Origin: Brevibacillus reuszeri
GTDB taxonomy: Bacteria > Bacillota > Bacilli > Brevibacillales > Brevibacillaceae
Assembly (NCBI RefSeq): GCF_001187725.1
Contig: NZ_LGIQ01000007.1
Location: 494,324-558,323, forward strand
Length of the DNA: 64,000 bases
Direction: 5' to 3'
Shown here: positions 45,201 through 53,617 of the stretch, in pieces
Layout of the letters: each line of letters begins with the position of its first letter
Numbering within the stretch: position 1 is the first letter of the stretch
Position numbers and translations under genes: made by a program
Notes under the pieces: generated by a model
Databases searched by the model: none
The model's input: the letters and a program-made list of their open reading frames with translations, nothing else
What the model was told of the DNA's origin: nothing

Positions 45201-45543
45201 GGTTGAGCTGTGCAATCGATTCAATAATGGAGAACGCGATCTGTTTCTGATGTCATTAAAGGCTGGCGGTACAGGGTTGAATCTGACCGGAGCGGATACC
45301 GTGATTTTATACGATCTTTGGTGGAATCCTGCTGTAGAACAGCAAGCAGCAGACCGCGCCCACCGCATCGGACAAAAGAAAGTCGTTCAAGTAATTCGTC
45401 TCGTAGCGCAGTCGACAGTCGAGGAAAAGATGTATGAGCTGCAACAGAAAAAGAAGAACCTCGTCGAGGAAGTTATTCAACCGGGACAAGAAGCGTTGTC
45501 TGCTCTAACAGAGCAGGAAATACGAGAAATGTTAATGATATAG
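42262..45543 (+). CDS. SNF2 family helicase with SWIM zinc finger (YwqA-like)
   Basis: A 1093-residue Swi2/Snf2 ATPase. The N-terminal SWIM zinc finger is CTC-x9-CQH (C69, C71, C81, H83). A long middle region of unknown fold follows, then the motor: GFQWLKTLAHYRFGGILADD, Walker A MGLGKT near 665, DEAQAFKN near 767, LTGTPVEN, and motif VI QAADRAHRIGQ near 1033. Bacterial relatives act in DNA repair or restart. The nearest known form is Bacillus YwqA. GGGTAAGTACG precedes the ATG, and a terminator follows. Confidence 0.94.
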   Translation: MSFTLSEQVIKTLCGRISYEKGKAYYRTRKVAVTHFEPQGLAVEATVNAGNSKYEVQIDIDGSSIEAACTCPTLRSYNHYCQHVAAVLLQLKEMLRDQSASYAMPSRYDRNGETALVGSQSRDTVLTKEVLGLFEAKSLRPSSSPSVLHDTRICLEVEFSCKIYSYGYRKRMFGIELKVGGKRLYIVKKVREFLERLSKREIFVFSNHFTYDPQLHRFQKEDDAVLQQLIRIYQNENVYLETTTRFPTGPSSMSGERMLLVPPASWDSLLPALLAASSVQIEKEDSQFVPLEMFEGAIPVQYTFDQAENGSYQLDVQGLDAITIMESYQVLLIEGKLFRVSAEQCERLAGMKQLLDQHRRKSIPISSEQMETFMVQVVPGLMNLGGVQIARSVSDRIVQTKLKAKLFLDRVRDRLLAGLEFQYGDIIVNPLEQHQQQRGTDLILMRDGEKERKILEIMERSAFSKTEAGFFLQDEEAEYDFLYHVVPELEKLVSVYATTAVKIRLHTGQMAPKVMVDVKERTNWLELSFELDGIPETEIRQLIKSLEEKRKYHKLPNGALLPLEADAFQEMSDFIDEMGIHSRDLQGAHMRLPMVRGLHMLDTHKQGKAIQLGKSFRQMLDHMRNPDHLDFPVPDSLEPIMRDYQKFGFQWLKTLAHYRFGGILADDMGLGKTLQSIAFLVSVLPEIRNKERPALVVSPASLVYNWRNELKKFAPQLRTVIVDGNKAQRKKLLENTSEADVIITSYPLLRIDHEQYADQLFHTLILDEAQAFKNHTTQTAHAVKRIQAQYRFALTGTPVENRLEELWSIYDAVFPELFPSRKAFHDLSRDVVAKRARPFLLRRVKSDVLKELPEKIESLQASELLSEQKKLYVAYLAQLQQETLKHLQDNSFDKNRIKILAGLTRLRQICCHPALFVENYEGSSAKFEQLLEIMEECRSARKRVLVFSQFTRMLGLIGRELGYSGVPFFYLDGSTPAAERVELCNRFNNGERDLFLMSLKAGGTGLNLTGADTVILYDLWWNPAVEQQAADRAHRIGQKKVVQVIRLVAQSTVEEKMYELQQKKKNLVEEVIQPGQEALSALTEQEIREMLMI

Positions 45544-45550
45544 CTTCGAT

Positions 45551-45588
45551 GGCCTTGACCTGCTTTGTGATGCGGGTTAAGGCCTTTT
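45551..45588 (+). terminator. Rho-independent terminator after the SNF2 gene
   Basis: GGCCTTGACC pairs with GGTTAAGGCC (one G-U pair) and is followed by TTTTAAT. Confidence 0.82.
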
Positions 45589-45604
45589 AATATAGGAGGT
45601 CATA

Positions 45605-45670
45605 ATGAATTACCAAAAAAAGGATGATGGCGGATTGGTTGCGTCAAGTGGCTGGATAGCGCAAAGCTAA
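45605..45670 (+). CDS. Possible 21-residue leader peptide
   Basis: A short ORF, MNYQKKDDGGLVASSGWIAQ plus S, with an excellent AGGAGGT five bases before its ATG. It lies between the SNF2 terminator and the CotS-like gene, 129 bases before the latter. The strong ribosome binding site is the only support. It may be a leader, a small coat-related peptide or chance. Confidence 0.35.
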   Translation: MNYQKKDDGGLVASSGWIAQS

Positions 45671-45799
45671 ATCACGTAACTTAAGGAATTTCCGGCATAG
45701 AGCCATACTTAGATATTTGTCCGTTTCGGGTTTAAAAAAGAGCGAATAGCTTATTAAGAATGAAAAGTGCTTTTTATAAAAGAATGCGGAGGGAATGGT

Positions 45800-47713
45800 A
45801 TGGAACAGTACATGATTACGCCTTGGGCTACCAGGGATGGAACCCAAGATGGAACCCAAGCAACTCCTGTAGACTGGGATATGCAAGTGCCTCCAGAAGT
45901 GGATCAGCTAGCTGATTTAGTTAGCCAGCAATACGATATGACCGTTCATAGTCGCAAACTGATTACTTCTAAGCCGGATAAAGGCGGTGCCATTTGGCGG
46001 ATCGAGACAGACAAGGGGCCCCGAAGCTTGAAAGTCTTGCATCGTACACCAGAACGGAGCTTGTACAGCGTGGGTTTACAAGACTATGTAGTAAAGCAAG
46101 GTGCTCGGGTTGCTGCGCTCATACCAGCCAAAGACGGAAAGCTGTTCGTAGAGATGGGGGGGAAGTTATGGATTGTTACGGACTGGATTCCCCTTCAACC
46201 CGCTACTAAAGTCGATTTGGTTGGTGCTCAGGAGCTCTGCTATGGACTCGGGGAGTTTCACAGTCATACCAAAGGATATCGCCCTCCGCTTGGTGCGAAA
46301 AACTCCTCTCGCCTGTATCGCTGGCCAAAATACTATGAAAAGATTACGAAGAAAATTGGTTGGATGCGTGAGATGGCGAAAGCGTATCCGGACACAGTCG
46401 CAAGCAAATCTATTTTAGCTGTGGTAGACCAATATGAAGAACAAGCAAAAACAGCATTGCAACGGCTTATTGCATCGGCTTATCCGAAAATGGTCGCGAT
46501 GGGTGAGCCGCATTGGGGACTCGTGCATCAGGATTATGGCTGGTCGAACGGACAAAATGGTCCAGGTGGGCTGTGGGTGATTGACCTGGATGGCGTTTCT
46601 TATGATTTGCCTTTCCGGGATTTGCGGAAGCTGATTACCAGTACGATGGATGATATGGGGGTTTGGGATGTCGGCTGGATGAGAGGCATGATTGAAGCCT
46701 ATCACAAAGCAAATCCGCTGGATAAAGAGTCGTTTGAGGTTTTGTTGATCGACATGGCTATGCCAAACGAGTTTTATAAGCATTTAAAAGAAATGTTTTT
46801 CGATCCGGTGACTTTTTTAAATACGGAGGCAGAGGGCATTTTACAACGAGTGCTCTCCACGGATCAAACGAAAAATCAGGCATTGGCAGAACTGGCAAAA
46901 GACATAGAGAAATATCCTTCGGGAAACTATGAAGAGCTGCTGGCTGCCAAAGCACCGCAGCAACTGGCATCTGACATCAAGTGGGATCAACAGAGCTGGG
47001 ATCTGCAGCCACAAGACTCACCAGCAACGGAGCCCCAGCCGACGACAACCATCATAGTCAAGAAGAAAAAATCGGCAGTTAGTAAAGAAGCTTCCGATAA
47101 GAAAAAAGTTGAGCCAATCGCAGTGGTCAAGGAACAACCACAACCAGTCAAAGCTGACAAGGCAAGAGGACGATCCAGAAACAAACGGACCATTGGCATC
47201 AGACAGCAAAATCTCGCTACAGAAGGAATGCTCAAAACACAAGAGGAGTTGCCAGTAGAAGCACCACGGAAAAAAGCATCGAGTGCCTCTAACCTAATTG
47301 ATCTGAACCCACACTTGGCAAGCCGTAAAGTGAAAAACGCCAAACCAAAAAAGGCTTTGGCCAAAAAACAGGATATGAGTGCTAAAAAGGCTACAAAGAA
47401 AAAAGCAATCTCAGCAAAAAATGGCATAAAATCAGCAGTCAAGCCAAAAGCCAAGGCTTCACAAGGAAAAGGTGCTTCTGAGGCACTGCGTAAGGAAAAA
47501 ACAGCAAAACAAGAAGTGGCTAAGCGTAGTCAACAACGCAAGAAAGCTGCAACTCAAGCTAAGCGGGCCGTTTCTCCTGCAAAGACTCAGCGTGCACCAG
47601 TCTCTAAAGCACTGATCTACTCGAAAGTGGCTGCTCCTACACAGAAAAAGACAAACTCCCGGGCGCAAAAACTGCGAGCCCAAAAAGGCTTAAAAGTGGC
47701 GAGAGGCAGGTAA
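45800..47713 (+). CDS. CotS-like spore coat protein with lysine-rich C-terminal tail
   Basis: Residues 30-350 resemble the CotS family, which has an aminoglycoside phosphotransferase (kinase) fold. The Brenner-type catalytic loop HQDYGWSN near residue 240 and the metal-binding IDLDG near 258 are both kept. Residues 420-637 are a low-complexity Lys/Ala/Ser tail (KKATKKKAISAKNGIKSAVK, KRSQQRKKAATQAKRA) much like histone H1 and absent from ordinary CotS. GGAGGGAATGGT precedes the ATG at 45800. cotSA follows after 28 bases. Confidence 0.85.
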   Translation: MEQYMITPWATRDGTQDGTQATPVDWDMQVPPEVDQLADLVSQQYDMTVHSRKLITSKPDKGGAIWRIETDKGPRSLKVLHRTPERSLYSVGLQDYVVKQGARVAALIPAKDGKLFVEMGGKLWIVTDWIPLQPATKVDLVGAQELCYGLGEFHSHTKGYRPPLGAKNSSRLYRWPKYYEKITKKIGWMREMAKAYPDTVASKSILAVVDQYEEQAKTALQRLIASAYPKMVAMGEPHWGLVHQDYGWSNGQNGPGGLWVIDLDGVSYDLPFRDLRKLITSTMDDMGVWDVGWMRGMIEAYHKANPLDKESFEVLLIDMAMPNEFYKHLKEMFFDPVTFLNTEAEGILQRVLSTDQTKNQALAELAKDIEKYPSGNYEELLAAKAPQQLASDIKWDQQSWDLQPQDSPATEPQPTTTIIVKKKKSAVSKEASDKKKVEPIAVVKEQPQPVKADKARGRSRNKRTIGIRQQNLATEGMLKTQEELPVEAPRKKASSASNLIDLNPHLASRKVKNAKPKKALAKKQDMSAKKATKKKAISAKNGIKSAVKPKAKASQGKGASEALRKEKTAKQEVAKRSQQRKKAATQAKRAVSPAKTQRAPVSKALIYSKVAAPTQKKTNSRAQKLRAQKGLKVARGR

Positions 47714-47741
47714 AAAGGCGCATGAGGAAAGGAGAATTTCG

Positions 47742-48893
47742 ATGAAGGTAGCTATGATTTGCACAGAAAAGTTGCCCGTTCCCCCTGTTCGAGGGGGTGC
47801 TATTCAAACCTACATTGCAGGAATAGCCGATTTTCTTGGGCAACGCCATAATCTGACGGTACTAGGGACGACAGATCCGTCTCTGTCTCTGGATGAGAAT
47901 GTTCGCAATGTTCGTTATGTACGGGTAAATGGCATGGGAGTATTTGAAACCTATGCCGAAGAAGTGATCAAGTTTTTGCAAGCGAATACGTTTGATGTGA
48001 TCCATGTTTTCAATCGACCACGACTGGTACCGCTGATTCGGGAAGTGTGTCCAAACGCCCGGATTATGCTGAGCATGCACAACGATATGTTTGATCTTGC
48101 TAAGATCGATCCGGAAATTGCTAAAAAAACAATTGCCGAAACAGAAACAATTGTTACGATCAGCGATTATGTAGGACGCGTGATCAGCACACTTTATCCC
48201 GAATCAACTGGGAAACTTCGAACCATCTACTCCGGAGTAGACTTGCAGACGTTTGTTCCATGGGAGAAATCGCAGCAAGCGCGGCAAATCAGGCAAGAAC
48301 TGCGAGCGACGCATAATCTCGGTAACAAACAGGTTATTTTGTTTGTAGGCAGACTTACTCCTAAAAAAGGAGCGGATATTTTAGTGAGGGCGATGAATGA
48401 TTTACATCGTCAGCACCCCAATATCGCGCTGGTATTGGTCGGGGGCTCGTGGTACGGTGTCGATAAAATCAGTGACTATGTAGCCTATGTGCGTTCCTTG
48501 GCTGATCGTTCACCGATTCCTGTGATTACAACCGGATTTGTGGCAGCAGAAGATATTCATCACTGGTTTTGGGCAGGTGACATCTTTGTTTGCCCATCGC
48601 AATGGGAGGAGCCGTTGGCACGTGTTCACTATGAAGCGATGGCAGCAGGGCTTCCTTTTGTGACGACAAAGCGTGGTGGCAATGCAGAAGTAATCATAGG
48701 TGGAAATGGTTTGCTCGTGGAAGAACCAGAAAATCCACTCTCTTTCTCAACACAGCTCACTACGTTACTCGCAAGCCGAGATTTGCAACGAAGGATGGGA
48801 AGCAGCGGTAGAAGATTGGCGGAGGAGCGTTTTACGTGGGACCGTGTAGCTCGTGAGGTTCTTGATGTTTGGGAATCGAAACGGCAAAGGTAA
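47742..48893 (+). CDS. cotSA: Glycosyltransferase family 4 spore coat protein (CotSA-like)
   Basis: A 383-residue GT-B glycosyltransferase. The first domain opens KVAMICTEKLPVPPVRGGAI; the second has VILFVGRLTPKKGADILVRA near 200 and the nucleotide-sugar motif CPSQWEEPLARVHYEAMAAG near 285 (GT4 EX7E type). In Bacillus, CotSA is needed with CotS for late coat assembly. AAAGGAGAATTTCG precedes the ATG. It is co-transcribed with the CotS-like gene; a terminator follows at 48931. Confidence 0.9.
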   Translation: MKVAMICTEKLPVPPVRGGAIQTYIAGIADFLGQRHNLTVLGTTDPSLSLDENVRNVRYVRVNGMGVFETYAEEVIKFLQANTFDVIHVFNRPRLVPLIREVCPNARIMLSMHNDMFDLAKIDPEIAKKTIAETETIVTISDYVGRVISTLYPESTGKLRTIYSGVDLQTFVPWEKSQQARQIRQELRATHNLGNKQVILFVGRLTPKKGADILVRAMNDLHRQHPNIALVLVGGSWYGVDKISDYVAYVRSLADRSPIPVITTGFVAAEDIHHWFWAGDIFVCPSQWEEPLARVHYEAMAAGLPFVTTKRGGNAEVIIGGNGLLVEEPENPLSFSTQLTTLLASRDLQRRMGSSGRRLAEERFTWDRVAREVLDVWESKRQR

Positions 48894-48930
48894 GGAAAGT
48901 GGGAACCAAATGTCAACAACCGGCAAATAA

Positions 48931-48974
48931 AAATCAGGAAGGTGGGAGATGGACCCATTTTTCCTGATTTTTTA
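48931..48974. terminator. Rho-independent terminator after cotSA
   Basis: AAATCAGGAA pairs exactly with TTCCTGATTT around a loop of about twenty bases, with T runs on the right. The stretch from 48975 to 49111 shows nothing else. Confidence 0.82.
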
Positions 48975-49111
48975 CTGGGAGGAAAAGTACCCAGCTTCAG
49001 GGCTTGTCCACCATTTGTTAGAAAGGGTTGGGGGGAACACAGCAAGCATCGTCCCCCCGCCATCCTGTTGATCCGTCCCCTCGAATACCATACATGGGAG
49101 CTCTGGAAAGA

Positions 49112-49747
49112 CTACCCTGATGCCAGATGGCGATCGATTTGTTCGCCAGTACGTTCCACGAAAGGAAATGGGACAGGCTCTGCATTTCGTGTCGCTTCAG
49201 ATGCTTTGGTTGCTGCTTCCTCTGAAGGATTCTGGAGATTGGGAATGACCGCAACGATGCGATTCAGAGGGATCAGGATACTTTGACCATTACCTGGGAA
49301 AGTGGCACAGGAACGTAGCTCGATCAACCCTTCATCAACTCGCACCAAAGTACCTCTTCGATAATCGCGGCTATCTGGGCCCAAATCGCTTGTTAAAATT
49401 AATTCGATCGATTGATTTTCCTTCTTGCATTTGCGCAGTTCTCTCCGCAGAGCGTGAAAGCTTGCTTCTTCTGTGTTTTCCTCTTTTTCTACATCCACAT
49501 GCACGATGGGAGGAGGAATGATGAGAGGCTTCGGTGCTTCTATTTGAACAGTTGGGATGGGAGCATGGACAGATACTTGAGGTGCTGGAGTGGTGACGTG
49601 TACATTTGGGGCACGAACGTTGACGCGAAGCATACGATCTATGCTTCTTTTTTTAGTTTTGTTCGTAGAATGGTAGTAAGAGTCCCCGGCAGAGCGGCGA
49701 TGGGAACGAACTGAGTTTTTTCTTGCCTTTTTCCTCGCTGCTTTCAT
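49112..49747 (-). CDS. Probable spore coat protein with SH3-like (DUF2642-like) domain
   Basis: A 211-residue protein. The N-terminal 38 residues are strongly basic (ARKKARKNSVRSHRR, TNKTKKRS). Residues 45-85 alternate Val/Pro/His strands (NVRAPNVHVTTPAPQVSV, VQIEAPKPLIIPPP). Residues 105-165 read IELILTSDLGPDSRDYRRGT, then LVRVDEGLIELRS and SILIPLNRIVAVIP, similar to the DUF2642 domain of Bacillus coat proteins such as YuzF. The ATG at 49747 has AAAGGAGGTGTATATC upstream. Its position next to cotSA supports a coat role, by inference. Confidence 0.65.
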   Translation of the reverse strand: MKAARKKARKNSVRSHRRSAGDSYYHSTNKTKKRSIDRMLRVNVRAPNVHVTTPAPQVSVHAPIPTVQIEAPKPLIIPPPIVHVDVEKEENTEEASFHALRRELRKCKKENQSIELILTSDLGPDSRDYRRGTLVRVDEGLIELRSCATFPGNGQSILIPLNRIVAVIPNLQNPSEEAATKASEATRNAEPVPFPFVERTGEQIDRHLASG

Positions 49748-49932
49748 TGATATACACCTCCTTTTGTACATGGTTCATCATATTCAGTAAAAGAAGGGCT
49801 GATATGGACAATTACCCTGGGGTGAAAAAAAGGGCAGGAAAACTTTAGCATATTTAGAGGAAATTCTTAAAAGGGAAGGAAAATCGTGTATACTATTCAG
49901 GTAATCCCAAAAAGGATGATGGAGGTTTCGCA

Positions 49933-50949
49933 ATGAATCAAACACCGCTTGCTCCTATGGGAGTAGGAAAGCTGCTTGATCGCAGCTTCTCTGTTTATCG
50001 GCAGCATTTTTCAGCTTTTTTCCTGATGGCATTAATTTGGTTCGGCCCTTTTTTATTACTGCAGCAATTTATGATGGTCGATATAGGTAGTATGCCGTTT
50101 CTCTTGCAAGATTCGGAGGGTTCGGATTTTTGGGAAGTACTCGGTAATCGATTTATCGGTCAAGAAGAAATGTTGACGGACAATATCGGATTACTCCTGG
50201 CCTATTTGTTTCTAGTTATTCCGTTATTGACCCTGGTTGGCTACCCGCAGCTGCTTTCTGTGGCGACTCTTTTGACACAAGCATCGATAAAAGGGGAGCC
50301 GCTTCGCCTGAAAGACGCCATGAAGCAAGCGTTGGGTCGATTCTGGCCATTGGTGGGAAGTACAGTTGTATATGGGCTGATTGCCATTGGGATCATGCTC
50401 GGCTTCTTTTTGGTATGCGTTATGCTTTTCTTCCTGCTTGCCTTTACTCTTGGCGGCTCATTTGATGCGTTTAAGGGAATTGGCAATGAGGCGAACCCGA
50501 TCTTTATGGTCTTGATGTTCATCTTTAGCTATTTTGTTTTCATCATTGGGTCGATTCTCGTACCAGGATATTTCTTGCTGCGCTGGGGCTTCTACATGCC
50601 GGTCGTCCTCTTCGAAGGCGACGGTATCGGTATTGCGAAAAGCTGGAGCCTGACAAAAGGGAACTTCTGGCGATTGATTGGACTTTTCCTGGTAGTAAGC
50701 TTGCTCTACTCCATTTTCTCTGGTGGCGTGCAGGCTTTGGTAACAGGAACGATGGGAATGTCCATGGTTGCACAGCTCCTCCTCATTCTGCTTGGGTGTC
50801 TGCTAGTACCGTGGATGTCGATTGTTTATGCGCTCGCCTACTTTGATTTGGTTGTTCGCAAAGAAGGAACCGATTTGCAATTTATGCTCAGCAAGCAAGC
50901 GACCGAGGAGAGCGTGACATCGAATGAACTGGGAACTCCTCATGAATAG
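49933..50949 (+). CDS. Integral membrane protein (GPDPase_memb/DUF7847-like)
   Basis: A 338-residue protein with about six long hydrophobic segments. It begins LAPMGVGKLLDRSFSVYRQH, a motif shared by membrane proteins that precede the DUF4129/MoxR/DUF58 cluster in Firmicutes and Actinobacteria. The second half has the SWSLTKGNFWRLIGLFLVVS block typical of that group. GGAGGTTTCGC precedes the ATG. It overlaps the next gene by 26 bases. A possible -10 (TATACT, 49890-49895) lies upstream. Confidence 0.8.
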   Translation: MNQTPLAPMGVGKLLDRSFSVYRQHFSAFFLMALIWFGPFLLLQQFMMVDIGSMPFLLQDSEGSDFWEVLGNRFIGQEEMLTDNIGLLLAYLFLVIPLLTLVGYPQLLSVATLLTQASIKGEPLRLKDAMKQALGRFWPLVGSTVVYGLIAIGIMLGFFLVCVMLFFLLAFTLGGSFDAFKGIGNEANPIFMVLMFIFSYFVFIIGSILVPGYFLLRWGFYMPVVLFEGDGIGIAKSWSLTKGNFWRLIGLFLVVSLLYSIFSGGVQALVTGTMGMSMVAQLLLILLGCLLVPWMSIVYALAYFDLVVRKEGTDLQFMLSKQATEESVTSNELGTPHE

Positions 50950-51568
50950 GCATATGTCGCTTCTGCAAGACAAGCAGCGATTACAGGAGATCTTGTCCCA
51001 GGATGAATTCGTGAGTCATCAGGCGGATGGGGAAAACCTGCTGCAAAAAGGGATCAGATACTTGATTGAGTGGCTGGCTAAGCTGTTCAAATGGACGGAA
51101 GTCCCTGCGGGCGCATCCAATGCGATATCGACAGGGATTCTGATCCTGGCAGGTCTGGGGCTCATATTCGTGATTTACTGGATGACTAAGCGGATTGTGT
51201 GGGAGCAGAAGCGCAAACGCTCGCTATTTGTACATGGTGAAAAAATTCGTGCGTACACGGATTATTTACGCGATGCAAAAGAACAAGGACAGGCAGGAAA
51301 CTGGCGAGAAGGAGAACGTTCGCTATTTTTGGCCTTGCTTGTTTATTTGCAGACAAGAGAATGGATTCGAATCGAAAAGTGGAAAACAAACTGGGAATAC
51401 GCTGACGAGCTTCAAATGAATCAGCCGCTTGCAGAGGAGCTATTCAGACGTCATGCCCGGACTTTTGATCAGGTATGGTACGGCCAAACCGTGATCGATG
51501 AAGAACTATTTTGGGAACGCCTAAAAGAGCTTGAGGTATTTTGCCGCGAGGAGGGACAGCATGGATAA
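50924..51568 (+). CDS. DUF4129 domain-containing membrane protein
   Basis: A 214-residue protein: one membrane helix near residues 67-86 (TGILILAGLGLIFVIYWMTK) followed by a soluble DUF4129 domain (RSLFLALLVYLQTREWIRIE, then TNWEYADEL and FDQVWYGQTVIDEELFW). DUF4129 genes commonly accompany MoxR and DUF58 genes. The start may be ATG 50924 or ATG 50942; both overlap the preceding gene, and neither has an ideal ribosome binding site. Confidence 0.85.
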   Translation: MNWELLMNRHMSLLQDKQRLQEILSQDEFVSHQADGENLLQKGIRYLIEWLAKLFKWTEVPAGASNAISTGILILAGLGLIFVIYWMTKRIVWEQKRKRSLFVHGEKIRAYTDYLRDAKEQGQAGNWREGERSLFLALLVYLQTREWIRIEKWKTNWEYADELQMNQPLAEELFRRHARTFDQVWYGQTVIDEELFWERLKELEVFCREEGQHG

Positions 51569-52688
51569 CTTGCGAACCTATCGCGTGGGAATTGGGATAG
51601 CGGTTGTGTTTCTACTCATCGTGGGCTGGTTTGCTGTCAAGCCCGCAGCTACGAATTATCCACCGTATTTCGCTGCTTCCGCTCAGCCAGATGGGATCAA
51701 GGCAATCCTGATGCTGCTTGAGGAGAAAGGGGGCAGCGTCAGAGAATGGCGCCAGCCTATGCGCTTTTTGCCAAACAGGGAAGCACAGCTATTGCTATCT
51801 GTGGAGCCAAGAGGCATGCTGCCAAGCGAAGTCGAGGATATCATAAGCTGGATTGAGCAGGGAAATCATCTCATTCTGTTTGAGAAAAGCCCGCAGGAAT
51901 GGGAAGACATACCCTTTTTTACCAAGGAAATAGAAGATACGAACAGCAAGGAACGCAACATCAGGGGAGCGCTGCTTGGGGAGGGTTCCTCGGGTCTGGC
52001 GCAAGCCGGGGTCAGATTAATCGAAGACGAATCCATGGAGACACTGCTATACGATGATCAAGGAATTTTAGCAGGTCGAATCCAAATGGGCAAAGGGAGC
52101 ATGACGCTTTTTCTGGTGCCAGACTGGATGACGAATGCGCAGATACAAAAGTGGTCGCACTTTGAAGCCATATGGCCCTATATCCAAGGGGATTGGTCGG
52201 TGGTGTGGGTAGACGAATACCACCACGGCTTGCAGGAGAAGCCAGGACTTTTGGCGATCTATCCTGGCTGGCTTGTTGCTAGTTGCATACAGCTCGCCGC
52301 TGCTCTTTTGCTTTTGGTATGGTGGCAGGGAAAACGCTTCGGTCCTGTTTATACGCTCCGCGAGTGGACAGTTCGTCGCGGAGATGAAACGCTGCTTGCA
52401 ATAGCGAGATGGTATGAACAACGAGGTCTCGCACGGGATGCTTTGCTACATAGAGAGGCGTATTTGCGACAGCTCATCCATGATCGCTGGGGTGTGCATC
52501 AGCGGGCAGACCGGGCCGAAATTGTCCGGGTAGCGAAAAACAGATGGAATGAGTCAGAGGTAAACAAATTGGATCATTCTCTTCAGCAGCTGGAGCAAAC
52601 GAGGGCTGGGGAGAGATATACGACGAAAAAGCTGCTTGCGGACAGTCAATTGCTGGACGAATTATGCAAGCGCCTGGAGAAGGAGTGA
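51561..52688 (+). CDS. DUF4350 domain-containing membrane protein
   Basis: A 375-residue protein. A membrane helix near residues 9-27 is followed by a soluble domain with the DUF4350 pattern: SAQPDGIKAILMLLEEKGG, then GNHLILFEKSP and WTVVWVDEYHHG-like WSVVWVDEYHHGLQ near 210. A second helix lies near 235 (LAAALLLLVWWQGKRFGPVY). GAGGAGGGACAGC precedes the ATG at 51561. It overlaps its neighbours on both sides, consistent with one operon. Confidence 0.85.
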   Translation: MDNLRTYRVGIGIAVVFLLIVGWFAVKPAATNYPPYFAASAQPDGIKAILMLLEEKGGSVREWRQPMRFLPNREAQLLLSVEPRGMLPSEVEDIISWIEQGNHLILFEKSPQEWEDIPFFTKEIEDTNSKERNIRGALLGEGSSGLAQAGVRLIEDESMETLLYDDQGILAGRIQMGKGSMTLFLVPDWMTNAQIQKWSHFEAIWPYIQGDWSVVWVDEYHHGLQEKPGLLAIYPGWLVASCIQLAAALLLLVWWQGKRFGPVYTLREWTVRRGDETLLAIARWYEQRGLARDALLHREAYLRQLIHDRWGVHQRADRAEIVRVAKNRWNESEVNKLDHSLQQLEQTRAGERYTTKKLLADSQLLDELCKRLEKE

Positions 52689-53617
52689 CCAAAAAGGTGG
52701 AGCAATTATTGCTGCAAATGGAAAAAGAACTGGTAGGACAAAAACAAAACATTCGCTTGCTGATCACCGCCCTGTTGGCAGGTGGGCATGTCTTGCTTGA
52801 AGGCGTGCCTGGAATCGGAAAAACAAAAATGGTGCGTACACTCTCCCAACTGATCGGGGGAGAGAGTAAGCGGGTTCAATTCACTCCTGACATGATGCCC
52901 TCTGACATCATTGGCCATGTTGTCTACAACATGCAGACGAACCAATTTGAAACAATCAAAGGACCTGTTTTTGCCAATTTGCTGCTCGCAGATGAGATTA
53001 ACCGTACCCCTCCCAAGACGCAGGCAGCCCTGCTGGAAGCAATGGAGGAAGGTCAAGTGACGATACACGGAGTTACCTATCCGTTGCCCGATCCGTTTTT
53101 TGTGGTAGCGACCCAAAACCCTGTAGAATATGAGGGCACCTATGTCCTGCCGGAAGCACAGCTGGACCGCTTTCTGTTCAAGCTGACGATGCAATATCCG
53201 AGCCATGAGCATGAGAAGCAAATCTTGAAGCAGCACATCCCGTGGCAAAAGCAGCAAGCGAGTGTGGCTACGCCGATATGCACGCTGGATGAAATCTTGG
53301 CCCAACGTAAAAAGCTGGAGGAGGTTGTCGTGGATGACTCTCTTCTGGAATACATTACGACACTCATCCGCAAAACACGAGAGACAAAGAGGTTGCAGCT
53401 CGGGGCGAGCTCTCGGGCAGGAATCGCGGTTTTGATGGCGAGCAAAGCATGGGCATTGCTCGACAATCGTCTCTATGTGACACCTGATGATGTCAAAATG
53501 GTGGCACGTCCTGCACTGCGTCACCGTCTTATTCTTTCACCGCAGGTAGAATTGGAGGGGGGCACTAGTGACCACATCATCGACGAGACGTTGGCGGCTA
53601 TTCCAGTACCTCGCTGA
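52685..53617 (+). CDS. MoxR family AAA+ ATPase
   Basis: A 310-residue AAA+ chaperone-like ATPase. Walker A GVPGIGKT lies near residue 39, Walker B LLLADEINR near 102, sensor 1 VVATQNPVEYEGT near 145 and the arginine-rich VARPALRHRLILSP near 280. MoxR ATPases are thought to mature or remodel the von-Willebrand-type partner encoded beside them. The GTG start at 52685 overlaps the preceding stop as GTGA, with GGAGAAGG upstream. The gene overlaps the DUF58 gene by 50 bases. Confidence 0.93.
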   Translation: MTKKVEQLLLQMEKELVGQKQNIRLLITALLAGGHVLLEGVPGIGKTKMVRTLSQLIGGESKRVQFTPDMMPSDIIGHVVYNMQTNQFETIKGPVFANLLLADEINRTPPKTQAALLEAMEEGQVTIHGVTYPLPDPFFVVATQNPVEYEGTYVLPEAQLDRFLFKLTMQYPSHEHEKQILKQHIPWQKQQASVATPICTLDEILAQRKKLEEVVVDDSLLEYITTLIRKTRETKRLQLGASSRAGIAVLMASKAWALLDNRLYVTPDDVKMVARPALRHRLILSPQVELEGGTSDHIIDETLAAIPVPR

